In this document: piece by piece, positions 11,046 through 22,725 of the stretch
Layout: every line of letters begins with the position of its first letter
How positions within the stretch are numbered: position 1 is the stretch's first letter
Assembly: GCA_016648135.1 (NCBI GenBank)
Contig: JADDOH010000178.1
Span: forward strand, 186,001 to 250,000
From: Agrypnia vestita
Taxonomy: Eukaryota > Arthropoda > Insecta > Trichoptera > Phryganeidae
Length of the DNA stretch: 64,000 bases
Reading direction: 5' to 3'
Made by a program: the position numbers and the translations under genes
The notes under the pieces: generated by a model
The model's input: the letters and a program-made list of their open reading frames with translations, nothing else
The model's database searches: none
What the model was told of the DNA's origin: nothing

Positions 11046-12094
11046 ATAGGTATAGATTTACATACATGTATCTAGATCAGAGCATCTTTAGTACGAGTAA
11101 GCTCACGATTTAAATATTAAAAGAACCGGGCAGTGAAGTTAAATGTTTATTTTTTTTAAATGGAGGATTATGTACTCAGGGACGCGCAGTAGAAGATATA
11201 TTATTTGTCGTGATTGTGATAATTGATATTTAGATATTGGTTAAAAATATACATTAATACTATAATACGATGTCTAGGAAGATGTAATAAGAAGATATAA
11301 TTGGTAACACTTCAATGCAGTTTAATTATCAATATTTGTTTTTGAAGTGATACAAATGTAACTATTGGTTTGTAATATCTAAAATAAAAAATGAATGTCT
11401 TCGAATCGACGTCTTAACGACTATTCAAGGACATTTACCGCCGCAGCATCGCAAGCATATGATGCAACGACTCAAAAAACTTTTGCATTTTCTAAAAAAG
11501 TTCAAAAGCCTACCCACTCTCGTGTTTTATCTATTTTCGGCCTAAAACGGTTCTGTATTCAAAACATTCTAACCTATATAACTTTGACAGCCGCATTGAA
11601 TGTCGAATAAATTAATGTGTTTTTTGTTTTAACAATGAATTATCTGAGAGTTACGTTTTTGCAAAAACATCAACAATAACACAAGTATTAAACAACTAAA
11701 AATCTTAATTCAAAAAACAGTTCTTATTTTCAATTCAACAACCGATCATTCGTTAGCTATTGAGCAGCTTAATGACTGGTACTCGATTTAAGATGGTCGA
11801 CAATGTATTATGTATATAAGTGTAAGACTAATTTCGAGTGGATACATTTTTATCAGGTTAATGGATGCGCGCGCATTTTGTGGTCTTGCGTTTCCGCTAC
11901 AATTCTCGCAACTTCCGTTCCAATAAAAAATTTACTCTCATTGCACCAAAATAAGATAACTAATAACTCACAAGAAGATAACAAAAAAAAATTAGTAACA
12001 TGTCTCAGACACGTGTATCATACTCACAAGATGTCGGCTGTGGGATAAAAATGAAACACCAAAATTCAAATAACTTCCATTAATTAAATAAAGT

Positions 12095-12300
12095 CACTGG
12101 AGACGAATTTAATTGGAGATCTGTTCTTTGATTCACTCATTGATGCTCGATAAAGAGCCTGTTAATGTATTTCGCTAGCAATTGCTGAACTGTCACAACA
12201 AAACTGTTGCATGAAGCGGTTATTTCGTCCTTTATTTAAATAGGGAATGACATTTCGAGAAAATTCTGTTACGATCGAGAAATTTCTTAACCCTTCTATT
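12095..12300 (-). repeat. LTR-like fragment
   Basis: Contains TAAAGTCACTGGAGACGAAT and TTTAATTGGAGATCTGTTC, similar to 21372-21430 (CAAAGTCACTGGGCACTAAT) and 59395-59440 (AAAGTCACTGGACGCGAATT). In the longest copy, at 59395-60130, this is the start of an LTR-like block read on the minus strand. Boundaries and class are uncertain. Confidence 0.4.
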
Positions 12301-12960
12301 CATTTCTTATATACTGCAAAATATCCAGAGTGCAAAAACATGCAAAATTCTCGAGCAATGCTTAACACTTCTACAGTCTCGTGACAATACTGTTCCTGGT
12401 ATTCAATGAATACATTTTTTCTTAATTCGCAGACACCATAAAAAGTGGACATAATCAAAATAAATACATTTTGCAGAAGAAAAAAACAAATAAAGAGCAT
12501 TTTGAAGTTCAATTTCTATGTTATTTGCCACAGAGCCTTAGTTTATCTTCATTGATAAAAAGTGAATTGTTTTCTAAAACCGTAGAATACATTCCAAAAA
12601 AAAGATGTTTGCAGAGAAGGAATGAACTAGCTTTAATACGGTTTTTATGGGCCGTATAGAATACGTTTAATTCTATTTCACAACATAATAAAAAAAATTA
12701 AAAATGACATTCTACAGGATAGGCAAAATTATTTGTCCTCATAAATGTCTACATAGATGCTAAACATCCGAAACAATAATAAATTCGGTAAAAAACATAA
12801 ACTATGTACCTAATATATTCGTGGCTTTAATTATAATTTTATATTTATTTTACTAAACGAGTTTCAGGATCTCTCATCGACAGGTGAAGTATTAAACTGA
12901 CTACATTCAAATAAACACAAAAAAGTAACCCAAAAAACCAAGCTTTTACATATACATAAT

Positions 12961-13241
12961 ACTCTCTTTCGCTTTGAATCAGGATTCGTGCCTATACACG
13001 CGTCGGGATAATTACTAATATAGAATGATTCCAATTTGAAAAAAACATTTAATTTTTGAAAAATTCAAAATTATACTATAATTTAAATTTTTTTTAACGA
13101 AAATTTGATAAATCATTTTTATCGTTGCCACGAGTCTGCTTGCAAAGTTTCAGCTCGACTGGATCACGGGAAAAGGGTTATAAATCGATCCAAATTTTTT
13201 TCATCAGACAAGCAACCAGACGCTACGAGTTAAAAGGGAGT
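12961..13241 (-). mobile_element. MITE, ACTCCCTTTCTTT family, copy 1
   Basis: Reverse-oriented copy bounded by ACTCTCTTTC on the left and TTAAAAGGGAGT on the right. The shared interior includes GATCACGGGAAAAGGG and CAAAGTTTCAGCTCGA (minus-strand equivalents in the other copies). Other copies: 17079-17493, 20000-20290 and 26074-26577. Confidence 0.75.
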
Positions 13242-13639
13242 AAAAAAAGCATAGATTAAGTGGAAATATAAATAATGCATTGATTAGGTATTTACTAGCT
13301 AAGCCGGAGTTACTGGTGTAAAGGTTATTCATTATGTCATAATATTAGCTTTACAACTTGCTAACACAATTTTTATATCAAAATATCAATAAATAACATT
13401 AAAATCTTACTAAATTATTGAAAAACAATCTTGCTAGCAAAATAATAAAATGCCTTCATATTTTGAAGAATCGCTGAAAAATTTAAAATAATAAATTGTG
13501 CGTTTTTTTAATCTCCGCTGCAATACGGCATTGCAGGAGCATATAAAATTAGTATATCGCAATCAAAAAGTGCCCAAAAAATATGTGCCCAACTATTTAG
13601 GTACCTTCGAAAAATTAGTTAATACATAAAAATCAATAA

Positions 13640-14015
13640 TCAATTATTTGTTTTAATCTAATTATATTCAGTAATTACACCTACATGCTTCGCAAAAACC
13701 TTTCCATCGTCAAGGTGTTTTATAAATGTCAAAATATCAAAATGGATTATGTCTTTTGTTTTTTGGTTTTCTCAATTATTTAATAAATTATTTTTAAGTA
13801 TATTTTTTGTTTAATTTTCCAATTATTTTGTGTAATCAAGAACTTCATATTTAAAAATATTTTTTTAAATAATTTAAAAAAACAAAAAACAAAAGACTCA
13901 TTCATTTTGATATTTTGACATTTATAAAACACCCTGACGATGGAAAGGTTTTTTCGAAATATGTAGGTGTAATTAATGAGTATAAGTAGATTAAAATAAA
14001 CAATAAAATTATTTG
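13640..14015. repeat. Family-2 foldback element with hammerhead-like cores in both arms
   Basis: Inverted repeat. The left arm carries TTACACCTACATGCTTCG and CCTTTCCATCGTCAAGGTG; the right arm carries CACCCTGACGATGGAAAGG, then TTTTTTCGAAATATGTAGG. Both arms extend outward through AT-rich sequence for roughly 120-140 bp, around a loop near 13830. The right-arm core is CTGACGA (13934-13940), then GGAAA, then a T-rich strand, then GAAAT (13956-13960). Related single arms lie at 4234-4475 and 30585-30765. Confidence 0.75.
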
Positions 14016-15339
14016 TTTAAAAGCAATTTAAATACCAGAAGCGATTTTCGATCTACGAGATATATGTAAAGATATACTTAACATACCAAAATTTAAATTT
14101 ACAACAATCTAAAATCATTTTAGTTATCTTAGTATTAAATTCTTTAATAATCTCCTTTTAGAATATAACTATGCTAAAAACATCACTTGTCTTTCCCATG
14201 ATATAATACATAGATTTTGCAGCTGTTATTTATATGACAGAGTATTAATCAATATTATTTTTAATCTGTGTATATATGATATTCGTCCTAATTATTTAAC
14301 ATATACACAAGAACACGACTTTAAATCATTATTGTAAAATGATTTATTTAGCCAGCTCGTACAGGTCATAAGCCCTAGGCTACCACATAAAGACTCCCAT
14401 ACATGTTTCCATTTAAATAGCGTCGTCTTTGCGGGGCTACTATAATTTATATTAATTAACTAATATATATCGTCCAGGTTAGTTACGTCACCTTACGTAA
14501 GGGCTGTCGACATAACGTTACTGAAAAATTTATTGAAAATATCACCATAATATTGTGATTAAAATAACGTAGTTATTTTTAACCAATGCGAAAATGTAAT
14601 TACCCGTCTCAACGAGGTATAAATAAACTGGCGGGATGACGCTAGCTCGTTCGATAAAACGTAATCGAATAATGAATGAATTTTAAAATACCAGGTGATG
14701 AATTTACAGCGAGGGTCGTTCGTTTTAATACAAACATAATTTGATTAAATAACATTGTCAGGGGTAGTTGCCCGGTGTTAAAATCTATGACATTGTCCAA
14801 AGTTTTCAAAAAAATATATATCTTTGAGACACTCGAGAGGCTCGTCGTCACAGGGACACGAATGGTGCCCACCGCTTACCCAGGACCGTTCTATGTGAAA
14901 ATGCCCCCATATCGGTTCTGCTCATTTGTCTCCTGGTTGCCATTCTTTTGATACCACTAGGCAAGACCGTGATGCCCCGCACTGGTCGCTTAAACTATTG
15001 CGAGGCGGCCAATGCAAACCAATTCACAGTACGCCTATAGTGCTTATTGACTTTACTATTAGAAACAGAATAATACATAAAATAAAATGTGTAAGAGAAT
15101 GTAAATGAGTTCAAAAAAAATTCACAAAGTACGATAGAAAATATTAAAGAGTACAAAAGAGAATAAGGCAATAATATAAGTGGTAATATAAAATAATCCT
15201 TAAAAGTAAATACAGGTAAATAAATCAATACAGAATTTAAGTAAGGGAATATAAAAGAGTGCATAAAAAGAGACAAAAAGAATGCAAAAAAGTACATTAA
15301 ATACATAAAGAGGCAGTGAATTGACCCAGGACCAATTTA

Positions 15340-15550
15340 TAAGCTAAAATTATAGTATAAAGTGTCTATTTACGAGTGATAAATTTACGAAACAGTTTAA
15401 ATTAAGGAATAGCGTTACATTTAATAGTGTAATAAGCGACTTTATACGATTGAATAATTAATCATTCAGTAATCAATAAATCCGTTTAATAAACATTCCA
15501 GCGTTATCATTAATTCCTCCTGCAGCCACAACACGTGACAATATTTTATG
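15340..15550 (+). repeat. Solo-LTR-like 3' portion
   Basis: Contains AGTGTCTATTTACGAGTGAT, matching AGTGTTCACTTACGAGTGAT near 3966, and the terminal CACGTGACAATATTTTA, matching the end of the 3650-4095 repeat. No coding sequence attached. Confidence 0.45.
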
Positions 15551-16139
15551 TGTATAATATTTCTACACATTATATTTATATTAACTGCATGTATTTTAAA
15601 ACAATCTGTACTTCTCGCTACTTTATACGATTTCTCCAATGTTTTTTTAAGCTGCTTTTTAACACTTGCACCATTTGCAGGGCATTCATATTATAAAATG
15701 TTTATAAATATATATTTTGTACAGAAATAATAAAAGTAAAATATTATTACGCTTGCATTCGAGTATAGAGAAAAGGCAATACAATTATAAGTTTTCTTTG
15801 TATGCTTTTGCAGGGTTTGAGAATTTATATTATTCTCATAATAATGACATCTCAAAACTGACTTGCTCGCGAAAGAATTTCTCCCAGGGTCCCCTTAAAA
15901 CTTTCAAACTAACTCGTATTGCATTAATATATTCATCTACGCCAACACGTGCGGGGTGAATCTAATTTATCTAGATATAAACGAGAAATCTTAACCGAAA
16001 TGGTAATAATAAATCAAACACATTATTTTCTTGTACTTGTTTCTTTCAATAGCATCGTGAATTTTTGTTGCAGAAATTTTGTTTTTCCACTGTCCATATT
16101 GTTAAATTTAAAAGAAAAAAATTCAAAAATAAAAAATTC

Positions 16140-16520
16140 GAAAAAAAATAATTTACTATGAAGAAGTTACGGACGTTACACGTTCGCGCGAAAGTGATGG
16201 CACTTATTTCACTTGTTGGGTACTCCTCCTAATTTACAGTCGTTGCCCGCACTCACTGGCCACACTGTATCGCCACTCGGTTATACATGCGCGGGCCACA
16301 TTGCTTGTCGCTACCGTTTCGCTGGTTAGTTCGCACTTGTCAAACGTCAAATGATTTCGCCTTTTCATACAGAACGCGTTGGTTTTAGAATATTCAAAAT
16401 CTTTCCACGCATTTCTAGTATTCCTTCGAAGTTTACAGTGTTTACTAGAATTTTCAAGGCGTTTCCAGACTGTTGTGGAATGTTGTAGAGATTTATATAG
16501 TGCGTCATTTTTTCTCGTTA
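16140..16520 (-). repeat. LTR-like fragment plus shared GTTACGGACGTTAC block
   Basis: Starts with the AGTTACGGACGTTACACG string shared with 6040 and 21030. The later part (ACAGTGTTTACTAGAATTTT, then TATAGTGCGTCA) resembles 60030-60120 in the LTR-like block of 59395-60130. Composite repeat debris rather than one clean element. Confidence 0.35.
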
Positions 16521-17078
16521 CATAATTTCTATGGGCGTAAGGAACAACTTATTAACTTTAAAAATGCAGATTTTCAGGAGAGTCAAAAGCCTTTAATGTT
16601 GAACCAGGAATGTTGAACCAAGTTGATTTATGTTGTTGTTTCTGACCAATTTTTTCAGATTACTAATTTCATGTCCTATTTCAAAAAACTAAAAAATAAT
16701 AACATTTTGTTTTATTTTCTGACTCGTCTAATTTTTTTTTTGCTAAATATATTTGTGGATAAAAGGAATATACGAATGCGTCATTAAAATCAAAGTAAGT
16801 AAAGTATGCAGAGTTGTTCTTCAGATATATATATATAAATTAGATGAGTCAGATAGTAAAATAAAAGACGACTATTTTTTTTTTAAGTAGGTACAAATGG
16901 CATGATTAATTATTTGAAAAATTTGTCAAGAGACAATGACATCAGTAAACTCGGTTCAACGTTCTTGTGCAAAAAAACAATACTACTGGTGTAAAAATGG
17001 TATAAAAAAAGATATTAAGAGTTAACAATTCAAATAACAATATTTTGTTTTGGCTCTCTCGTAAAAACCTGCATTTTT

Positions 17079-17493
17079 ACTCCCTTTCTTGACCGAGCAC
17101 AAGAGCGATGCTCTTAAATGGAGAGGTACTATGAATAACACAATTGTGTAATAAATATTATTCCAACAATAAGATTGAAAAAAAAAATAAAAAAACTCGT
17201 AGCGTCTGCGGTTTGTTGTTTTTTGGATCGTTTGGTGGATGGATCGGAAAAACTTTGGATCGATTTTTACCCGTTTTCTCGTAATCCAATCGAGCTAAAA
17301 CTTTGCAAGCAGACTTGTGGCAACGATTAAAATTATCTAAAAAATTTTTGTTTAAAAAAAATTAATAATTATTATGGTATAATTTTGGATTTTTCGAAAT
17401 TTTAATGTTTTTTTCAAATTGGAATCAATACATTGAGTAATGACCCCGATGCGTGCGGTAGACACGAAACGTGATCCAATGAGAAAGGGAGAG
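17079..17493 (+). mobile_element. MITE, ACTCCCTTTCTTT family, copy 2 (interrupted)
   Basis: Starts ACTCCCTTTCTT and ends GAGAAAGGGAGAG. The segment 17091-17194 is not in the other copies and looks like an insertion. From AAAACTCGTAGCGTCTGC at 17195 it follows the family interior (GGATCGATTTTTACCCG, then AATCCAATCGAGCTAAAAC). The downstream AACTTGGTTTTTATGGGTTA is shared with copies 3 and 4. Confidence 0.75.
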
Positions 17494-17701
17494 TAATAAA
17501 AACTTGGTTTTTATGGGTTAGTTTTTATTTTACTTATTCTAAAGCACAAGTCTGCGTATTTAACTCAAAACACGATTTTATTGATTCATTCCGTCGTTTT
17601 TTTTGTCTTTTTTACTTGATTATCACACATGGACTCCGGAAGATTTTGATGGTAGAGTCGGACTTCTTCACACTCCACATTATGTGTTTTATAAGGAGTT
17701 A

Positions 17702-18492
17702 AGGTACTGATACACATGCTTATTAGTGTCACGTGAGTATGCGCAGTATTGAGCTTCTTTAGCCCTTGCTTATTAGTGCCATGTGTGTACGCACATTGCT
17801 AGCAATAAGCATGCTCATTAGTGACATGCTTATGTCATTCACTATGAGAAGGGGTATCTTTTGAGCATGTGTGAACAGGCTTGCTTATTATGAGGATGCT
17901 TATATCATTCGCGGCTAGTATCGATTATCAAAGCGATCTTCTCAGTCCGCGACAGATGAAACAAATATGGCGCGTTGGGGAGATGACAAAACATTACTTT
18001 TCGTGGCATATTATAGGAATCACGAATGCATGTGGAATACGGAAAAAATTATGATTATGAAACTTTATTAAAAGACATGAATGATTCAAATCTTGCAATA
18101 AAAATTATAAAAACTAAAATCAAAAATGTGCGGATAGAAACTCTGAAACTATTTTGATATATAGGTTCACTTGAATTTTCTATTTCAATTTGCAGTATCC
18201 ATTTTGAACAAGAGCGTCTCAATTCTATGACAAGAGCATGCCAGTAATAAGCATGTGCGTTTGATTAAGCCCAGGAACTGTTTTGATTTATTGGTTCACT
18301 TGAATTTTCTATTTCAGTTTGCAGAGTTTCAATTTTGAACTAGAGTTTCTCTCTATTCTATGACAAGAGCATGCCACTAATAAGCATGTGTGTTTGATTG
18401 TTAGCTTTATGAGCAATAATGAGCGAGTGTGTACAGTTGTAAGAGCATGCTAGTTTGGAGCATGCTCAAAATAAGCACGTGTATCTGTACCT
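17702..18492. mobile_element. PIF/Harbinger-like transposon, internally deleted, with MADF ORF remnant
   Basis: Termini are inverted: AGGTACTGATACACATGC on the left, and on the right the complement of AGGTACAGATACACGTGC, each followed by TTATT. A 3 bp TTA target duplication flanks it (17699-17701 and 18493-18495), the hallmark of PIF/Harbinger. Subterminal AGCATGC/TTATTAGTG motifs repeat many times toward both ends. No transposase is left. The interior holds a MADF-domain remnant, the kind of accessory DNA-binding protein many Harbinger elements encode. Confidence 0.75.
17967..18157 (+). pseudogene. MADF-domain protein remnant of the Harbinger-like element
   Basis: From ATG at 17967 the frame reads MARWGDDKTLLFVAYYRNHE, then CMWN, which fits the start of a MADF domain (W-x-D-x-x-T-L-x-F-V-x-x-Y-R-x-H-x-x-L/M-W-N). 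That frame stops at 18069. A one-base shift at about 18045 restores NYDYETLLKDMNDSNLA, which continues the domain (N-Y-x-x-x-x-x-R/K) until 18157. The domain is incomplete at its C-terminus and frameshifted, so it is non-functional. MADF proteins bind DNA and help the transposase in Harbinger elements; that role here is inferred from the family. Confidence 0.65.
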
Positions 18493-18572
18493 TTAAGGAG
18501 AGTCAGGCAGCCTACATGAATGTTTATCAAAAATATTCAAAACGAAAGTTGAAACGAAAACACATAATTTAA

Positions 18573-19044
18573 ATTAATCAATTAACGTATATTATAGATA
18601 TCTCACAGAGACGAAACTGTATTTCTTATGGGAAAGTAGGTATAGAAGTCATTTGGGTGTACATAGGACTTATGACCTATCTTATGGTTGGCTTAAGTGA
18701 TCACTTTACACAATGTAACATTCACCATTTCCACCCATGATAGAATATACCATGCTTATTCATTTTTTGGAAGTTGTATATATGTTCAAATTGTGTATGT
18801 AAAGTATGTGAAAGCTTTCCACGCAATTTGAACATATATACAACTTCCAAAAAATGAATAAGCATGGTATATTCTATCATGGGTGGAAATGGTGAATGTT
18901 ACATTGTGTAAAGTGATCACTTAAGCCAACCATAAGATAGGTCATAAGTCCTATGTACACCCAAATGACTTTTATACCTACTTTCCCATAAGAAATACAG
19001 TTTCGTCTCTGTGAGATATCTATAATATACGTTAATTGATTAAT
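18573..19044. repeat. Near-perfect long hairpin (221 bp arms, 30 bp loop)
   Basis: The arms 18573-18793 and 18824-19044 are reverse complements with one mismatch seen (TATAGAAG versus TATAAAAG on the same strand sense). The outer end is ATTAATCAATTAACG, the inner end TATGTTCAAATTG. Related sequences lie at 43140-43360 (one arm) and 57196-57665 (both arms, decayed), so this is a recent member of a foldback MITE family. If transcribed, it would form about 220 bp of double-stranded RNA. The minus-strand open frame at 18877-19098 is merely arm sequence. Confidence 0.9.
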
Positions 19045-19124
19045 AATGTCTCTGTGACATAAATCCAGCACTGTTCTGAAAGATTTAAACAAACTCAAAA
19101 TATTCTATTTTAAATTAATCTTTC

Positions 19125-19480
19125 GCACTTTCACGTAACGCGATCACGCCACTTCGGTGTTAATTAGATAATTATTTTAGTCAGTTTTGGCGGCGGCCGT
19201 AAACCGCGCGGTTGATGTCCCCCGCGCACGGCAGGAGCAGGGCCGATAGACGCGAAGATTGCGTCGGGCGCGCGTCACAACACGCGACACCCGCCGCTAA
19301 GATAAACCTCGTAAATAAAAGTTTAAATGTTTATCCACTTTTTGGGTTTTAACCCACTCGGGCAGGCGCGGAATTGCGGCGGGGAGTAGCGTCTCAATGG
19401 ATATTTTGGGAGGCCCCGTCTTATGATAATTGGCCCGCAAGATGATATTATCAACATAATGAACCGCGAATACAACACCG
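19125..19480. promoter_or_regulatory. GC/CpG-rich intronic island, candidate regulatory element
   Basis: Abrupt GC-rich island in AT-rich intron: TTTTGGCGGCGGCCGTAAAC, GTCGGGCGCGCGTCACAAC, GGCAGGCGCGGAATTGCGGC. No repeat family copy elsewhere in the window and no coding frame. Also contains TTAATTAGATAATTATTTTA, an AT homeodomain-like cluster, at its left edge. Function is inference only. Confidence 0.35.
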
Positions 19481-19999
19481 GCTTACTGTGACAATGCCCG
19501 ATGTATGCGAAATCATTTTTGCATACATTGGGGTGTTACAAAAATTTTGACGTTTTTTCGTGATATTTTCGAAAAAAATACGATTATATTGCAGGAAAAA
19601 ACCTATATTTTCACTAATATTCACTTTTAACCTAACTAGCGAAGAATAGATCGTCCTAGTAATATTTTGAATTTTTCAGTGAACCGCAATTATGGCCACT
19701 AAAATTTAACTGACACAGAGGTAGTTTAACTCTCTTTTGCCGACCGCCATAGAGATAGGAAGCCCTATTTTCTGTACCCAATTTGTACCCAAATTACCAC
19801 TGTTAATCGCGAATACAAATGACACCCTGTATTCATCTACCTATTATGCCTCTGCTGAAACATATTGGACATTAGGTATGCATTTACACAATACACGTCA
19901 CGTGCCGACACGAGGGATATATCTCTGGACGAGTGGACATTTTCTTCTTCACAGAACACATATACCTAACACGACCAAACTCATCACGCTACTGTTTTA

Positions 20000-20290
20000 A
20001 CTCCCTTTCTTTTAACTCGTAGCGTCTGCTTGTCTGTTTGTCTGCTTGTCGGCTTGTCTGCCGAAAAATCTTTGGATCGATGTTTAACCCTTTTCCCGTG
20101 ATCCAATCGACCTAAAACTTTGCAGGCAGACTCGTGGCGACGATAAAAATGATCTTACAAATTTTTGTTAAAAATTAATAATTATAGTACAATTTTGGAT
20201 TTTTCGAAAATTTAAAGATTTATATATTGTTTAATTTTCGAGCCCGACGCGTGGAGTAGGCGCGAAATCTTTTTCAATGAGAAAGGGAGT
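20000..20290 (+). mobile_element. MITE, ACTCCCTTTCTTT family, copy 3 (cleanest)
   Basis: Starts ACTCCCTTTCTTTTAACTCG and ends GAGAAAGGGAGT: inverted termini of about 10 bp. The interior has CTGCTTGTCGGCTTGTCTGC, GATCGATGTTTAACCC, GTGATCCAATCGACC, TTTTGGATTTTTCG and CGACGCGTGGAGTAGGCG. About 290 bp, with no ORF. Confidence 0.8.
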
Positions 20291-20838
20291 ATAATAAAAA
20301 CTTGGTTTTTATGGGTTAGTTTTTTAAACTGTTCAAAGTCGTCTGCATAATTTGCGTGTAACTATAGGTTATCGGAACATATTAGATTTGATTATATACT
20401 GTCGTACTACTTTCCTTTACTCTGGATACCGCATCACGCATTTCTTTCTGCGAGAGAGGCTTGATCATCATTTTGCACCCCTGCTGGTCAGCCATGTGAT
20501 TTTTCGTGGTTAGCCCTTCAAGGGTTAATATTTTGTTTACGTGTATATACGTCCATGAAAAAACTCGAACCTCTGTTTCCCTCGTAAAATCGGGTGTACA
20601 AAATACGATGTGAATATAAAACGAAAAATATATTGTAGATAAAATCTTTCTCTATTTTCGGTGAAGGATAATTTATTCTATGTCGTAGCGGTACGATAAT
20701 GAGGGATATTTTTAGTTTACGCTCCTGTTGTTGAAAATCAATGGTTTGAAAATGTGTTTGCGTGCGTTCTAAAACTCGTACATTGAATCATAACGTAGTT
20801 TCGTGTGATTTAAATGATTTATTTTAGTTTTATATTAC

Positions 20839-21811
20839 ACTAGCTGTAACCCGTCAAAATGACGTACTTTTACAAGTCGGTTCATTATACAAAATTTGAG
20901 TATATATTGCAAAATACTTATGCAAAATTTGAGTTAAACCTCTCGTAGATTTGTATAGTATATCGTGGGGTAAAAAATAATAATAATTAATAAATATATA
21001 TAAAAAAATAAATGAAAATTTATGGACGTTACAAGAAGTTACGGACAGATAACGAAATTATTAGTTTTGACGTGATTTTTGATAGAAAACGAGAAAATTC
21101 ACAGAGATTTAGTTCTCTTTCTTTATCTGGCGTAATTTTCATGTGAAAACTGGTCTAAAAAAACTGGAATTCTTTAGAATAAGCCAGCATTCAAAAATGA
21201 TGATTATTTTTCTCTCATAATATATATATATATTATATATATATATATAGAGCTGACCCTAACATTTCTTCAATTACTTGATATTCTTGCAACAATAGAA
21301 ATGAATTTTATTTTTAATAATCTTAATCTTTAATAATAATAATCTTTAATAATAATAATAATTTGGTAATCCAAAGTCACTGGGCACTAATTCAATTGGA
21401 GCACTACTATTTAATTCACAATAATTTCACACTTATCCTTTTTTTATTCTTCTTCTCGGGATATTCGCACGTCTGGGGTCACACTTATTTCAGATCGCCC
21501 GTGTTAGGTACTCTCTTAATTTATTATCGCTGGTCGAAGAAAATGAATTGAACCAAATTATTATTCACCGCTTCTTGTCAGTAGTTTTGCTTTACCGTGT
21601 GATTGCTGAATAATCGCAATAAATATTTCTTCTTTTTCGTTCTTCAGTGCACTTTTCGCTTTACAAGTGTGATATAATTATAATTCATAATCCTAATTAT
21701 AATAATTTTTCTGTCTGTCCGTCCGTCTGTCGTAACTTTTTAATGGTATAAAAACTTTTTTTCTATTTTTTCATGTAAAATTACCGTCGTTTTCGACGGG
21801 TTACGGCTAGT
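20839..21811. mobile_element. Non-autonomous element with ~26 bp terminal inverted repeats
   Basis: The left end is ACTAGCTGTAACCCGTCAAA; the right end is the complement of ACTAGCCGTAACCCGTCGAA. The interior holds GTTACAAGAAGTTACGGAC near 21030, an (AT)n run near 21215-21252, AATAAT repeats, an LTR-like fragment (21372-21560) and CTGTCTGTCCGTCCGTCTGT near 21710. Related ends lie at 46646-46822 and, diverged, near 6590. It is probably a MITE carrying nested insertions. No transposase seen. Confidence 0.6.
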
Positions 21812-22725
21812 TTAATTATAATTTGTTACAACGTATTTTGGAGCAAAAACCAGAATATTCCTTTCGATTACGTGCCATTCCCTTTGATTTTTAGAATTTA
21901 TTCATAATATTATGCGAAATGCTTGAACGATTATTTAAATGTACTTTGTATAATGCTTTTCTTACCTAAACATGCCGATTAAAGGAGAAGAACTGAAACC
22001 GCATCGATTTAGACTGGTCAGGTTATTTGCGATAAGCAATAGTTTTTCATTCTTGGAGTTGATGTATGACATACCTACATGACATTACGAGTATTGGAAT
22101 ACTCGAACCTCACTTACAGCTGGGTGTGACACTTTGTGATTGGAGGCTTTTACCTTAGCGACGATAGCAACCCTAACGTGGGCGAAGAAACTTTGCTTCT
22201 CATCAATAATTATACCCTGATGGGTGACTTTATCAAAGGACATGTCCGAAGTACCATGGGATAACATGGGTGGCTTGCGTACAAAGAAACCGGAACTCCA
22301 GCAAATGTGAAGAAAATAATAACCTACTATTTGCGTCCCAAAGCATCAATCAGTGATTCTAAGGCAGCCGTTGAATCGATCGCATCGCAGCTAAAAATTA
22401 TCCCTCCATAACAGTATATGAAATGGATACATGGACTTGGAGAAAGGAGGAAGATCATGTGCTGAAGAAAATGTGATGCTGGATACGAATGCTATCATGT
22501 ATACTACAAACTCACAAATGCCAGTATCCTCCAGGAAACGAGAAACTTTCAACAGTGTCCAGAATTCTCCTGTTGGGCCCAAATGTACCGATGTTTTGAA
22601 ATATCCAATTTGTTATAATTGCATATTTTTTATTTATTTAAAAATATAATATAAACCTGAAAAGGTTTATGGATAACATTTTTTACATGATTCAATATAG
22701 GAGTATTTAGATACAACATCTTTTT

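Noticed and set aside
18877..19098. 73-codon minus-strand ORF
   Set aside because: Lies within the hairpin arm and is mirrored in the other arm.
22085..22600. Possible RNase H-like snippet (S-D-S-x-A-A-x-E-S pattern in both directions near 22350)
   Set aside because: Too short, with stops on both sides and no other RNase H motifs; similar short matches arise by chance.
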